64,000 bases of DNA from Curtobacterium flaccumfaciens. Lineage in GTDB: Bacteria > Actinomycetota > Actinomycetes > Actinomycetales > Microbacteriaceae. The DNA is taken from positions 310,001 through 374,000 of the forward strand of contig NZ_JABMCF010000036.1 in NCBI RefSeq assembly GCF_013359815.1. The letters are read 5' to 3'. This document shows, one piece after another, positions 32,167 to 40,878 of the stretch. The number at the start of each line of letters is the position of its first letter. The first letter of the stretch is position 1. The position numbers were made by a program, and so were the translations under genes. The notes below the pieces were generated by a model. The model saw nothing but the letters and a program-made list of their open reading frames with translations. It ran no database searches and had not been told where the DNA came from.

Positions 32167-32998
32167 GCTGGATGAAGGCGAGCAGGTCGGGGTTGATGAC
32201 GTCCGCGTGGGTCGTCAGCATGCCGTGCGGGTACCCCTCGTAGATCTTGAGCGTGGCGTTGCTGAGCAGCTCGGCCTGCTTGAGCGATGCGGCCTTGTAC
32301 GGCACGACCTGGTCGTCGTCGCCCTGCGTGACGAGGACCGGGACGGAGATCGCCTTGAGGTCCTCGGTCTGGTCCGTCTCGGAGAATGCCTTGATGCCCT
32401 CGTAGTGGGCCAGGGCGCTGCCCGTCATGCCCTGTCGCCACCAGTTCGCGACCACCGGGGCGGAGACCTCCACGCCGGGTCGGTTGAAGCCGTAGAACGG
32501 CCCCTCGGCGACGGCCTGGAAGAACTCGGCGCGGTTCGCGGCGAGGGCGCTCCGGAACCCGTCGAGCACCGAGATCGGCGTGCCCTCCGGGTTGGTGTCG
32601 CTCTGCAGCATGATCGGGGGCACCGACGAGACCAGGACGGCCTTGGCGACGCGGCCCTGGGGCTCGCCGTACTGCGCGACGTACCGTGCGACCTGGCCAC
32701 CACCGGTGGAGTGCCCGATGTGGACCGCGTTCTGCAGGTCGAGGTGCTGCACGACCGCATCCGTGTCGCTGGCGTAGTGGTCCATGTCGTGACCGGTGCC
32801 GATCTGCGACGAACGCCCGTGCCCGCGGCGGTCGTGCGCGATCACCCGGTAGCCCTTGCCCAGGAAGAACAGCATCTGCGCGTCCCAGTCGTCCGACGAC
32901 AGGGGCCATCCGTGGTGGAAGACGATCGGCTGCGCGTCGCGCGGCCCCCAGTCCTTGTAGAAGATCTCTGCACCATCGCTCGTGGTGACGAACGCCAT
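32162..32998 (-). CDS. Alpha/beta hydrolase, cofactor-free haloperoxidase-like
   Basis: A 278-residue alpha/beta hydrolase of the non-haem chloroperoxidase/arylesterase group. FHHGWPLSSDDWDAQM is the oxyanion region and GHSTGG carries the Ser nucleophile. The Asp is in TQGDDDQVVP and the His in GYPHGML. Such enzymes hydrolyse esters and may form peracids. ACGGAGGTTCACG precedes the ATG at 32998. It stands alone, with its 3' end tandemly copied. The substrate cannot be inferred. Confidence 0.9.
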   Translation of the reverse strand: MAFVTTSDGAEIFYKDWGPRDAQPIVFHHGWPLSSDDWDAQMLFFLGKGYRVIAHDRRGHGRSSQIGTGHDMDHYASDTDAVVQHLDLQNAVHIGHSTGGGQVARYVAQYGEPQGRVAKAVLVSSVPPIMLQSDTNPEGTPISVLDGFRSALAANRAEFFQAVAEGPFYGFNRPGVEVSAPVVANWWRQGMTGSALAHYEGIKAFSETDQTEDLKAISVPVLVTQGDDDQVVPYKAASLKQAELLSNATLKIYEGYPHGMLTTHADVINPDLLAFIQQ

Positions 32999-33183
32999 CG
33001 TGAACCTCCGTGAGTTTCTGCTCCACATGTGACGCGGACTGGCCGCTGCCTCCCGTTCGGCAGGAGACCGAAGCCCCTTCACCGTAGGACCGGCCCTCGG
33101 GCGACCGCTTGGGTCATTCATCCCGATCCGGCCGGGCCGGGCACGGCTTGGTGCGGGGGCGTGTGTGCACCAGAGTTGATCCC

Positions 33184-33813
33184 ATGTCGCTCGTCACCGC
33201 CGTCTGCCGCGTCGACCGTCTGCTGCCCGACTCCGGCATCATCGGCATCACCGCCATCGACAAGCGTCCGGTCACCGGCAGTGTCCGGGTCCGGCCGCTC
33301 GGCCTGCGCGCCGACGTGCAGGCGAACCGCAAGTACCACGGCGGTGTGGACCAGGCCGTGTACGCCTACGCCGACGAGGACGCCGCGTACTTCGCCGACC
33401 TGCTCGAGCGCGAGGTCCCGCCCGGCCTGTTCGGCGAGAACCTCCGCACCAGCGGCATCGACGTCACCGGGGCCGTGACCGGGGAACGCTGGCGGATCGG
33501 CGACACCCTCGTGCTCGAGGTGACGGTCCCCCGCACACCCTGCGGCACCTTCGCCCGGCGCATGGGGATCGACGGGTGGGTGAAGCGGTTCGCCGACGAG
33601 GGGCGGCCGGGGGCGTACTTCCGCGTCGTCAAGTCCGGTTCGGTCGCCGCGGGTGACCCCGTCGAGGTGATCCACCGGCCGGAGCACGGGGTGACCATCG
33701 GCGAGATCTTCGGCGACCTGGCGCCCGATCGTGCGCGGGCCGTGCTCGAGTCGGGAGAACGGCTGGCGCCGAAGGTCGTCCACGACCTGTCGAAGGTCGC
33801 GGCGCGGGCCTGA
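33184..33813 (+). CDS. MOSC domain protein
   Basis: A 209-residue MOSC protein (YiiM-like). Family landmarks are NRKYHGGVDQAVYAYADED, FGENLRTSGID, GERWRIGDTLVLEVTVPRTPCGTFARRMG, with the Cys of the PRTPC motif that binds the molybdenum cofactor. It is expected to handle detoxification of N-hydroxylated or sulfur compounds or Mo-cofactor sulfur transfer. It starts at ATG 33184 without a clear ribosome site. Its stop is followed by a 9-bp repeat (GAGCCGGTC twice). Confidence 0.85.
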   Translation: MSLVTAVCRVDRLLPDSGIIGITAIDKRPVTGSVRVRPLGLRADVQANRKYHGGVDQAVYAYADEDAAYFADLLEREVPPGLFGENLRTSGIDVTGAVTGERWRIGDTLVLEVTVPRTPCGTFARRMGIDGWVKRFADEGRPGAYFRVVKSGSVAAGDPVEVIHRPEHGVTIGEIFGDLAPDRARAVLESGERLAPKVVHDLSKVAARA

Positions 33814-33846
33814 GCCGGTCGAGCCGGTCGGGCCCCTCGAGCCCGA

Positions 33847-34230
33847 TCAGCTCGGCAGCACGCCGCGCGAGGGGTCGATCGGACGCTTCGCCACGGGCAG
33901 CCCGGCGACCACCAGGTCGTAGGCGTTCGCCACGAGGTCCTCGACCAGGGTCTCGTCGATACCGTCTCCCGGCGTCAGCGTGATCCAGTGCCGCTTGTTC
34001 ATGTGCCACCCGGGCGTGATCTCGTCGTGGTCACGCACGAGCGCTGCCCCGTGCGGCGGCGCGCACTTGAGGTTCACGATCGGGGTCCCACGCACGTCGG
34101 TCACCATGACGAACATCTTGCCGACGACCTTGTAGACCACGGAGTCCTCGCCGAACGGCTGGGTCTCGACGGCCGCCGGCAACGCCAGCGCCGTGCGGCT
34201 CGCGATGTCGTGCAGCTGCTCGCCGTCCAT
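33847..34230 (-). CDS. YjbR/MmcQ family protein
   Basis: A 127-residue YjbR-fold protein. Typical parts are AVETQPFGEDSVVYKVVGKMFVMVTDV, VNLKCAPPHGAALVRDHDEITPGWHMNKRHWITLTPGDG and the final LVANAYDLVVAGLPVAKR. The family (DUF419) has a DNA-binding-like fold, but its role is unproven. It converges with the MOSC gene with 33 bp between stops. Confidence 0.88.
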   Translation of the reverse strand: MDGEQLHDIASRTALALPAAVETQPFGEDSVVYKVVGKMFVMVTDVRGTPIVNLKCAPPHGAALVRDHDEITPGWHMNKRHWITLTPGDGIDETLVEDLVANAYDLVVAGLPVAKRPIDPSRGVLPS

Positions 34231-34371
34231 GTGACCAGGATGCCGCAGGCCGCCGACAGCGCACCCCGTTCGGGGGCAGGTCGTGAGTGTCGATCACGTC
34301 GTATGATCACCACGCCGCGCACCCGACGCGACGGTCGCTCGCGCGATCACCACCAGTTCCAGGGGGAACCC

Positions 34372-34671
34372 GTGCGCATCATCCGTACCCTCGGCATCGC
34401 CGCCGCCACCGCCGTCCTCGCGACCACCGTCGTCGTCGGCGGGACCTCGACCGCGCAGGCCGCGCCGAAGTCCTACGCCAACTGCACCGCGGTGCACAAG
34501 GTGTACTCCGGCGGCATCGCCAAGAAGTCCGTCACGAAGAACAAGGTCGTCTCCGGCGGCAAGACCACCTACCGTGCGCTCAAGGGCACGGTGAAGAAGG
34601 ACGACGCCCTGTACAAGGCGAACACCAAGCTCGACCGCGACAAGGACGGCGTCGCCTGCGAGAAGAGCTGA
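34372..34671 (+). CDS. Secreted excalibur calcium-binding domain protein
   Basis: A 99-residue exported protein. The signal peptide MRIIRTLGIAAATAVLATTVVVGGTSTAQA is likely cut before APKS. The mature part has SYANCTAVHKVY and ends with DRDKDGVACEKS, the excalibur DxDxDGxxCE calcium loop; the two Cys probably pair. The GTG at 34372 has AGGGGGA before it. It is a small cell-surface protein of unknown role. Confidence 0.88.
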   Translation: MRIIRTLGIAAATAVLATTVVVGGTSTAQAAPKSYANCTAVHKVYSGGIAKKSVTKNKVVSGGKTTYRALKGTVKKDDALYKANTKLDRDKDGVACEKS

Positions 34672-34697
34672 CGCTCTCGCTCGCTCGGTGACACCGC

Positions 34698-34766
34698 CAA
34701 GACACCGGTGTTCGCGTCCTGAACACCCGCACGCCGGGGTGCGATGCGCGAACACCGGTGTTTTGC
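34698..34766. repeat. Twin-palindrome hairpin element, copy 2
   Basis: GACACCGGTGTT (34701-34712) and AACACCGGTGTT (34751-34762) have centres 50 bp apart. The arms pair over CAAGACACCGGTGTTCGCG. It lies between convergent genes and is homologous to 10757-10827. Confidence 0.85.
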
Positions 34767-34769
34767 GTG

Positions 34770-34853
34770 CCCGGCGTGCCCCGGCGTGCGCCCGGCACGC
34801 CCCGGCGTGCGCCCGCGGCGCGGCGCGGGGCGGCGCGGGGCGGCGCGGCGCGT
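34770..34853. repeat. Low-complexity GC repeat
   Basis: Runs of CCCCGGCGTGCGCCCGGCACG-like and GGCGCGGGGCGGCGCGG-like short units lie between the twin-palindrome element and the end of cysE. It is probably replication slippage with no evident function. Confidence 0.7.
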
Positions 34854-35438
34854 TCAGAGCGTCGGGACGCCCTCGTGCCCGGAACGGGGACGCGGAGTCC
34901 CGGCGACGCCGGTGACGACCGACCCCGCCGGCACGTCCTTCGTGACCACCGTGTTGGCACCGACGACGGAGTCCGGACCGATCGTGATCGCCCCGATCAG
35001 TGACGACCCGGCGCCGAGCACCACGCGGTCCCCCACCACCGGGTGCCGTCGGGCTCCCGGCCCGTGGTCTCCGCCGCGTCCGCCGAGAGTGACGCCGTGG
35101 AACACGAGCACGTCGTCACCGATCACCGAGGTCTCCCCGATCACGACGCCCATGCCGTGGTCGATGAAGAACCGACGGCCGATGCGCGCGCCGGGGTGGA
35201 TCTCGATGCCGGTGACCGACCGTGCGATCTGCCCGAGCAGGCGGGCCGCGAACCGGGACCCGGGCAGCCCCTGCGCGTTCCAGAGACGGTGGGTCACGCG
35301 GTACGTCCAGATGGCGTGCAACCCGGAGTAGACGATCGCGTTCTCCAGGTCGCCGCGGGCAGCGGGGTCACCGCGGCGTGCTGCGGACAGGTCCTCCCGG
35401 ATGGTCCGCAGCACGCCTCGTCGAAGAGGACGACTCAC
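34854..35438 (-). CDS. cysE: Serine O-acetyltransferase
   Basis: A 194-residue CysE. It transfers acetyl from acetyl-CoA to L-serine, giving the substrate of CysK. The left-handed beta-helix is clear: [46 protein letters not shown], with the catalytic His in [11 protein letters not shown]. The N-terminal helix is short, as in the small (EpsC-like) CysE class. The GTG at 35438 overlaps the cysK stop (GTGA), so it is the second gene of the operon. Confidence 0.94.
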   Translation of the reverse strand: MSRPLRRGVLRTIREDLSAARRGDPAARGDLENAIVYSGLHAIWTYRVTHRLWNAQGLPGSRFAARLLGQIARSVTGIEIHPGARIGRRFFIDHGMGVVIGETSVIGDDVLVFHGVTLGGRGGDHGPGARRHPVVGDRVVLGAGSSLIGAITIGPDSVVGANTVVTKDVPAGSVVTGVAGTPRPRSGHEGVPTL

Positions 35439-36373
35439 GCAGTGAGCCCCTCGAAGAGCACCGTCGACAGGTAGCGCTCTCCGGTGTCGCACACGATGGC
35501 GACGATCCGCTTGCCGGCGTTCTCGGGGCGTGCGGCGATCTCGAGGGCCGCGTGGATGATCGCGCCGGACGAGATGCCCGACAGGATGCCCTCCTGCGTC
35601 GCCAGGGCACGGGCGACCCGGAGCGCGTCGTCCAGCTCGACGTCGAACACCTCGTCGATGACGCTCTGGTCGAGGACCTCGGGCACGAAGTTCGCGCCGA
35701 TGCCCTGGATCTTGTGCGGACCGGCCTTGCCCTCGGTGAGCAGGGGCGAGTCCTTCGGCTCCACGGCGACGATCTGCACGCCGGGCACGCGCTCCTTGAG
35801 CACCTGCCCGACACCGGTGATCGTGCCGCCGGTGCCGACACCCGCGACGAACACGTCGACGTGCTCCTCGGTGTCGCGGAGGATCTCCTCCGCCGTGGTC
35901 TTCCGGTGGATCTCGGCGTTCGCGGCCGTCTCGAACTGGTGGGCGAGGATCGCGCCGGGCGTCTCCGCGACGATCGACTCGGCCTTCGCGACCGCGCCCT
36001 TCATGCCCTCGGGCCCGGGGGTCAGGACGATCTCGGCCCCGTACGCGCGGATGACCGCACGGCGCTCGACACTCATGGTCTCGGGCATCGTGATGACGAC
36101 CCGGTACCCGCGAGCAGCGCCGACCAGCGCGAGGGCGATGCCGGTGTTGCCGGACGAGCCCTCGACGATGGTGCCACCGGCCTGCAGCGCACCGGAGGCC
36201 TCGGCGGCGTCGATGATCGCGACGCCCAGACGGTCCTTGACGCTGGCGCCCGGGTTGTAGAACTCGAGCTTGGCGAGCACCTCGGCCCCGCCCGCCTTCG
36301 GCAGCCGGTTCAGCTTGACGAGGGGGGTGTTGCCGAACGCCTGGGAGATGTTCTCGTAGATGGTGCCGCTCAT
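35435..36373 (-). CDS. cysK: Cysteine synthase A
   Basis: A 312-residue PLP enzyme that makes L-cysteine from O-acetylserine and sulfide. PNPLxKDR-like PGASVKDR carries the PLP Lys46. The phosphate loop is GTGGTITG, the substrate loop [10 protein letters not shown], and the C-terminal Ser motif is in GISSGA. GAAGGACG precedes the ATG. It is joined to cysE by a four-base overlap, the usual actinobacterial pair. Confidence 0.95.
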   Translation of the reverse strand: MSGTIYENISQAFGNTPLVKLNRLPKAGGAEVLAKLEFYNPGASVKDRLGVAIIDAAEASGALQAGGTIVEGSSGNTGIALALVGAARGYRVVITMPETMSVERRAVIRAYGAEIVLTPGPEGMKGAVAKAESIVAETPGAILAHQFETAANAEIHRKTTAEEILRDTEEHVDVFVAGVGTGGTITGVGQVLKERVPGVQIVAVEPKDSPLLTEGKAGPHKIQGIGANFVPEVLDQSVIDEVFDVELDDALRVARALATQEGILSGISSGAIIHAALEIAARPENAGKRIVAIVCDTGERYLSTVLFEGLTA

Positions 36374-36487
36374 CCGGTCCGTCCTTCGCAGCTCAGGTCG
36401 CGCATCGCTCTTCCGGGAGGCGCGGTGTGCGCCCGATCCTAGCGACCGGACCCCAGGCGGTCCTGTCCGTGACGGCGCGTGCGCGCC

Positions 36488-36522
36488 CGGCAATTGGTCC
36501 ACACGCTGTGGACCAATTGCCG
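36488..36522. terminator. 16-bp perfect inverted repeat
   Basis: CGGCAATTGGTCCACA and its exact complement flank a 3-base loop, in the 286-bp gap between the cysK start and the dipeptidase end. The stem is less GC-rich than its surroundings. It lies downstream of the dipeptidase gene and upstream of cysK. Confidence 0.75.
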
Positions 36523-36592
36523 CTTCCTCGGGCCATGCCTCCGAGCACCACCGGGAGAGCGACAGATGCCCGCGGAAGGTTCGCAGGGTTCT

Positions 36593-36645
36593 GTCGCTTT
36601 CGCGGGAGTGAGCACGACCAGCGCCGAGGAGAGTCGCTTTCGCGG
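36593..36645. repeat. Two copies of a 13-bp direct repeat
   Basis: GTCGCTTTCGCGG occurs at 36593-36605 and 36633-36645, 40 bp apart. The first also pairs with GAGCGACAGA near 36556. Confidence 0.7.
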
Positions 36646-36659
36646 CTCGCCCCGCCGCG

Positions 36660-37697
36660 TCAGCGCACGAACGCCGTCCGGGCGAACCGCTCGTCGGTCG
36701 CCTCGAGCACCCGCAGCACGTTGCCGCCGGCCAGCGCACGAAGGTCCGACTCGCCCCAACCGCGTCGGACGAGCTCCACCGCGAGCACCGGGTACCGCGA
36801 CACGTCCCGCAGGTCCGGCGGCAGCACCGGGGTGCCGTCGTAGTCGCCGCCGAGGCCCAGGTGCGCGACACCGGCGACGTCGCGGGCGTGCTCGACGTGG
36901 TCGGCGACCTCCGACACCGTGACCAGGGGCGGTTCGCCGGCCATGCCCGACTCCTCCCAGTCCGCCCACGCCCGCGACACGAACTTCGGCACGAAGGTGA
37001 TCATCAGGACGCCGCCGTTGTCGGCCAACCGGGCGAGCACGTCGTCGGGCACGTTCCGCGGGTGGTCGTCGATCGCGACGGTCGACGAGTGGCTGAACAC
37101 GACGGGCCGGGTCGCCACGTCGAGGGTGTCGCGCATGGTGGCCGGTGCGGTGTGGGACAGGTCGACGAGCATGCCGATCCGCTCCATCTCGGCGACGACC
37201 TGACGGCCGCGGTCGGTCAGGCCGCCGTGCGCCCGTTCCCCGGTCGCGGAGTCGGCCCAGGGGGTGTCGTCGTTGTGGGTGAGCGTCATGTACCGGACGC
37301 CGAGCCGGGCCAGGGTGCGGAGGACCGCGAGGTCGTCACCGATCGAGTGCCCGCCCTCGGCGCCCAGCAGCGACGCGATCCGGCCGGAGTCGACGGCGGC
37401 ACGGACCTCGGCGGCGGTGCGGGTGAGCGCGAGGTCGTCGGGGTAGCGCTCAATGATCCGGTGTGCGAGGTCGACCTGCTGCAGCGTCGTCGTGACGGGG
37501 TCCGGGTCGTCCGCGGGCACGAACACCGACCAGAACTGCCCGACGACGCCGCCGGCGCGGAGCTTCGGGATGTCGGTGTGCAGCGAGTCGGTCTCGGTGT
37601 CGATGCCCTCGACACCGGAGTCGTGGCTGTCACGACGCTCCCACGGCAGGTCGTTGTGGCCGTCGATGACCGGGAACGGGAGCGCGTCGAACGTCAT
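36660..37697 (-). CDS. Membrane dipeptidase (peptidase M19)
   Basis: A 345-residue M19 family metallopeptidase. Zinc ligands and motifs are [17 protein letters not shown] (bridging Glu), [15 protein letters not shown] and [11 protein letters not shown]. It hydrolyses dipeptides, including some with D-residues. There is no signal peptide, so it acts in the cytosol. TAGCGT lies 6 bases before the ATG, so it is probably leaderless. It is divergent from the GNAT gene by 43 bp. Confidence 0.9.
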   Translation of the reverse strand: MTFDALPFPVIDGHNDLPWERRDSHDSGVEGIDTETDSLHTDIPKLRAGGVVGQFWSVFVPADDPDPVTTTLQQVDLAHRIIERYPDDLALTRTAAEVRAAVDSGRIASLLGAEGGHSIGDDLAVLRTLARLGVRYMTLTHNDDTPWADSATGERAHGGLTDRGRQVVAEMERIGMLVDLSHTAPATMRDTLDVATRPVVFSHSSTVAIDDHPRNVPDDVLARLADNGGVLMITFVPKFVSRAWADWEESGMAGEPPLVTVSEVADHVEHARDVAGVAHLGLGGDYDGTPVLPPDLRDVSRYPVLAVELVRRGWGESDLRALAGGNVLRVLEATDERFARTAFVR

Positions 37698-37703
37698 CCC
37701 CCG

Positions 37704-37734
37704 ACGCTACCGCCCGCGCCGTCGTGGCTAGGCT
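37704..37734. promoter_or_regulatory. Back-to-back -10 elements of a divergent leaderless pair
   Basis: TAGCGT on the minus strand (37704-37709) is 6 bases from the dipeptidase ATG. TAGGCT on the plus strand (37729-37734) is 6 bases from the GNAT GTG. Neither gene has a ribosome site. Confidence 0.65.
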
Positions 37735-37740
37735 CGAACC

Positions 37741-38316
37741 GTGCAGCCCGTCACCCTCCGCACCGAGCGACTGGTGCTCTCGGTCCCCGAGCTCGGCGAC
37801 GCCGACGACGTGGTGGCCTACGCCAACGACCCCGACGTCATCACGTCCACCCCGGTGCCGGTGCCGTACGGGCACGCCGAGGCGCGGTACTGGATCTCGG
37901 ACGTCGTCGGTGCCGGATGGGCCGCGGACACCCGGTACGAGTTCGGCATCCGGCGCGCGGACGACCTCCGGCTGCTCGGCACGGTCGGCCTGTTCGCCTT
38001 CGCCGACGGGGCCGCCGAGATCGGGTACGCCATGCACCCGGACGGTCGCGGCTCCGGCATCATGACCGAGGCCGCCGAGCGCGTGCTGCAGTGGGCCTTC
38101 GCCGGTCCGCCCGAGGGACTCGGTCTCGTCCGGGTGCAGTGGCGCGCGATCGCCACGAACACCGCGTCGGCCGCGGTCGCACAGCGGCTCGGTCTTCGGT
38201 TCGAGGGACGTACGCGGTCGAGCGTGCTGCACCGCGGCAGCCGGCACGACCAGTTGCTCGCCGCCGCGTTGCACGACGACGATCGGTCCGCCCCGACGGT
38301 CTGGCCGGCGTCGTGA
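37741..38316 (+). CDS. GNAT family acetyltransferase (RimJ/RimL type)
   Basis: A 191-residue GNAT. LRTERLVLSVPELGDADDVVAYANDPDV is the RimJ/RimL-like start, EIGYAMHPDGRGSGIMTEAAERVLQWAF is the acetyl-CoA site and RVQWRAIATNTASAAVAQRLGLRFEG completes it. It acetylates an amine, perhaps a protein N-terminus or an antibiotic. GTG start, leaderless. Its stop overlaps the next start (GTGA). Confidence 0.88.
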   Translation: MQPVTLRTERLVLSVPELGDADDVVAYANDPDVITSTPVPVPYGHAEARYWISDVVGAGWAADTRYEFGIRRADDLRLLGTVGLFAFADGAAEIGYAMHPDGRGSGIMTEAAERVLQWAFAGPPEGLGLVRVQWRAIATNTASAAVAQRLGLRFEGRTRSSVLHRGSRHDQLLAAALHDDDRSAPTVWPAS

Positions 38317-38822
38317 CCGTCTCGTTCCGGGTCGTGACGGACCTGCCGGTTCCGCCGGAGCGCGCCTTCGCGCTGTCGCTCGACATCGGCGCGCACGAGC
38401 GATCGATGGCCGCGACCGACGAACGCGCCGTCGCCGGCACGACGGCCGGCACGATCGGCCTGGGCGAGACCGTCACCTGGCGTGCGCGGCACTTCGGGAT
38501 CGTCTGGCGGATGACGAGCAGGATCACCGCCCTGGAGGCGCCCCACCGGTTCGTCGACGAACAGGTGCGTGGGCCGTTCGCCCGGTTCCACCACGAGCAC
38601 CGGTTCGAGCCGTCGGCCGGCGGCACGCGCATGGTCGACACCATCACGTTCCGCGCACCGCTCGGCCCGCTGGGGCGCCTGGCCGAGGTGCTCGCCCTGG
38701 CCCGGTACATGCCGAAGCTCATCGCCGACCGCAACGCCTCGCTCGCCGCCGAACTGCGTGCCGAGCTGCGCGCCGGATCGGACGGCGATCAGGGCGCAGC
38801 GAGCTCCCCCAGCGCGTCGTAG
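38313..38822 (+). CDS. SRPBCC (START/Bet v1-like) family protein
   Basis: A 169-residue ligand-binding fold protein: VTDLPVPPERAFALSLDIGAHERSM, then WRMTSRITALEAPHRFVDEQVRGPFARFHHEHRFEPSAGGTRMVDTITFRAPLGPLGRL. Such proteins bind hydrophobic ligands or act as cyclases; no ligand is predictable. It is translationally coupled to the GNAT gene. Its end overlaps the RpiR gene end by 34 bp, tail to tail. Confidence 0.85.
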   Translation: MTVSFRVVTDLPVPPERAFALSLDIGAHERSMAATDERAVAGTTAGTIGLGETVTWRARHFGIVWRMTSRITALEAPHRFVDEQVRGPFARFHHEHRFEPSAGGTRMVDTITFRAPLGPLGRLAEVLALARYMPKLIADRNASLAAELRAELRAGSDGDQGAASSPSAS

Positions 38823-39622
38823 GCGGTGGCGACGGCGTCGACCCGCACCCGGCCACCGGGACCCGAGGCGTCGTAGACGTCGTTCGTGATCGCGGCGACG
38901 ACGGCGAACAGCGCGGCCATCGAGTCGAACGCCGACGGTGAGTCGACCGGGCAGAGGATCGCGGTGGCGGCGGGAGCGGCGATGACCGCGGCCGTCGGGT
39001 CGCCGAGGACGATGACGTCCGCCCCGGAGTCGACGCAGTGCCGGACGATCCGTTCGACCCCGGCGGTGTGCCGACGCACGGTCACCAGGACCACGAGGTC
39101 GTGCCGGTCGAGGTCGGCGACCTCTTCGCCGAGCCGCTGCCCGGGCGACGGACCGACGCGGACGTCGGACCGCACCTGCGCCAGCTGGGACCGCAGTTGC
39201 AGCGCGATCGGGTACGCGCCGCGTTCACCGAGGACGAGCACCCGGCGGGCCCGGACGATCCGACGGGCCAGGCGCGGGCGGTCCGCTCGGCCGAGGGATG
39301 CGAAGGCCGCGTCCAGGTTGCGCGCCTCGACCGCGCGCTGGTCGACGTGGGCGGCGTCCTCGGCGACCCACGGCAGGCCCGAGCCCCGTGCGGACATCAG
39401 GTTCTGCCGGACCTCGGCGGCGTCCTGGAAGCCCAGCGACCGCACGAGTCGCGAGACCGTGGCCTTCGAGGTGCCCGACTCGGCCGCGAGTTCGGCGGAG
39501 GTGCCGACGAGCAGGAGTTCCGGGTCGTGGCGGACCATCGCGGCGACCCGACGTTCGGCGGGCGAGAGCTGTTCCCACACGGAGTCGATCCGGGCGCGGA
39601 CGTCGGGGCCGGCGGTGCTCAT
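38789..39622 (-). CDS. RpiR/MurR family regulator
   Basis: A 277-residue regulator with an N-terminal helix-turn-helix (LSPAERRVAAMVRHDPELLLVGTSAELAAESGTSKATVSRLVRSLGFQ) and a C-terminal SIS sugar-phosphate-like domain (RRVLVLGERGAYPIALQLRSQL, DLVVLVTVRRHTAGVERIVRHC). It is the last gene of the allantoin cluster, with an ATGA overlap to the amidohydrolase, so it probably controls that cluster. RpiR-type regulators of purine catabolism are known in other bacteria. Confidence 0.85.
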   Translation of the reverse strand: MSTAGPDVRARIDSVWEQLSPAERRVAAMVRHDPELLLVGTSAELAAESGTSKATVSRLVRSLGFQDAAEVRQNLMSARGSGLPWVAEDAAHVDQRAVEARNLDAAFASLGRADRPRLARRIVRARRVLVLGERGAYPIALQLRSQLAQVRSDVRVGPSPGQRLGEEVADLDRHDLVVLVTVRRHTAGVERIVRHCVDSGADVIVLGDPTAAVIAAPAATAILCPVDSPSAFDSMAALFAVVAAITNDVYDASGPGGRVRVDAVATAYDALGELAAP

Positions 39623-40878
39623 GCGCGGGCCACCCGGTCGACGGCGACGGCCAGGGCATCGAGGCCGAGGGCGATGTCCGGCGTCGACACGAACTCGTCC
39701 GGGTGGTGGCTGATGCCGTCGGGGTTGCGGAGGAACAGCATCGCGACGTCGGTCACGAGTCCGAGCGACATCGCGTCGTGGCCGGCACGCGAGAACAGCT
39801 CCATCGGCGCGGTCTCGCCCGTCGACACGATCCCTGCTCGGACGGCGTCCATCAGCCGGGGCGAGCAGAACACCGCGGGCGCACGGTGCACCTCGGTCGG
39901 GGTGACACTCACCCCGCGCCGTTCACCGATGAGCGTGAAGGCCTTGGTGAGTTCGTCCCAGACCTCGTCGCGCTCGTCGTCGAACTCGCCGCGCAGGTCG
40001 ACGGAGAACCGTGCGAGCCCGGGGACGACGTTGACGGCTCCGGGTTCGACGGTCATCGTGCCGACGGTGCCGACCTGGTGCGATGCCCGGCAGATCCGTT
40101 CCACCGCGAGCGCGGCCTCGGCAGCGGCGAGCAGGGCGTCGTGCCGGCGTTCGTAGGGGGTGCCGCCGGCGTGCCGGGCCTCTCCCACGGCCTCGACCGA
40201 GAACCGGCGGGCACTCGCGATGCTCGTGACGACCCCGAGGGCCTGCCCGGCCTGTTCGAGGTACGGCCCCTGCTCGATGTGCGCCTCGAGGTAGCCGACC
40301 ACCGAGGCCGGGTCGACCGCGGCGTCGCCGACGCGCTCCGGGTCGAGGCCGAAGTCGGTGAAGGCCTGTCGGAGCGTGACGCCGTCACCGTCGGTCAGGT
40401 CCCACCAGGCGTCGTCCCAGACCCCGGCCACCGCGGACGACCCGAGCAGGGCCTTGCCGAAGCGCGTGCCCTCTTCGTCGGAGAACGCGATGACCTCGAG
40501 CGCGACGGGCAGCGGACCGTCGGCGGTGAGCCGGGCGACCGTGCGGATCGCCATGAGCACCCCGACGACGCCGTCGTACCGGCCGGCGTCCACCACGGTG
40601 TCCAGGTGCGAGCCGAGCAGCAGCACGGGGGCGTCGGGCGTCGCGCCCGCGGCCCGGCCGTGCAGGTTGCCGGCGGCGTCCTGCCAGGTGGACAGTCCGG
40701 CGTCCTGCATCCAGCCCGCGACGAGGGCGTTCGCCCGGGCGTGCTCGGGCGACAGGTAGACGCGGGTGATCCGGCTCGGTTCGGCGCTGAGGGCGGCGAG
40801 CTCGTCGCACCAGCGGGCGACGAGTTCGGCGTCGGCGGTGCCCACGGCGGTGGCGTTCAGGACGGGCACGGCGCTCAC
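39619..40878 (-). CDS. allC: Allantoate amidohydrolase / N-carbamoyl amino acid hydrolase (M20)
   Basis: A 419-residue M20-family metal amidohydrolase. GSHLDTVVDAGRYDGVVGV carries the first metal-binding His/Asp, FSDEEGTRFGKALLGS the catalytic Glu pair, and EAHIEQGPYLE and SRAGHDAM complete the site. It probably splits allantoate to ureidoglycine, CO2 and NH3. From sequence alone an N-carbamoyl-L-amino acid hydrolase is also possible, but the allantoin neighbours favour allantoate. The GTG overlaps the aminotransferase stop and its stop overlaps the RpiR start. Confidence 0.82.
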   Translation of the reverse strand: MSAVPVLNATAVGTADAELVARWCDELAALSAEPSRITRVYLSPEHARANALVAGWMQDAGLSTWQDAAGNLHGRAAGATPDAPVLLLGSHLDTVVDAGRYDGVVGVLMAIRTVARLTADGPLPVALEVIAFSDEEGTRFGKALLGSSAVAGVWDDAWWDLTDGDGVTLRQAFTDFGLDPERVGDAAVDPASVVGYLEAHIEQGPYLEQAGQALGVVTSIASARRFSVEAVGEARHAGGTPYERRHDALLAAAEAALAVERICRASHQVGTVGTMTVEPGAVNVVPGLARFSVDLRGEFDDERDEVWDELTKAFTLIGERRGVSVTPTEVHRAPAVFCSPRLMDAVRAGIVSTGETAPMELFSRAGHDAMSLGLVTDVAMLFLRNPDGISHHPDEFVSTPDIALGLDALAVAVDRVARA

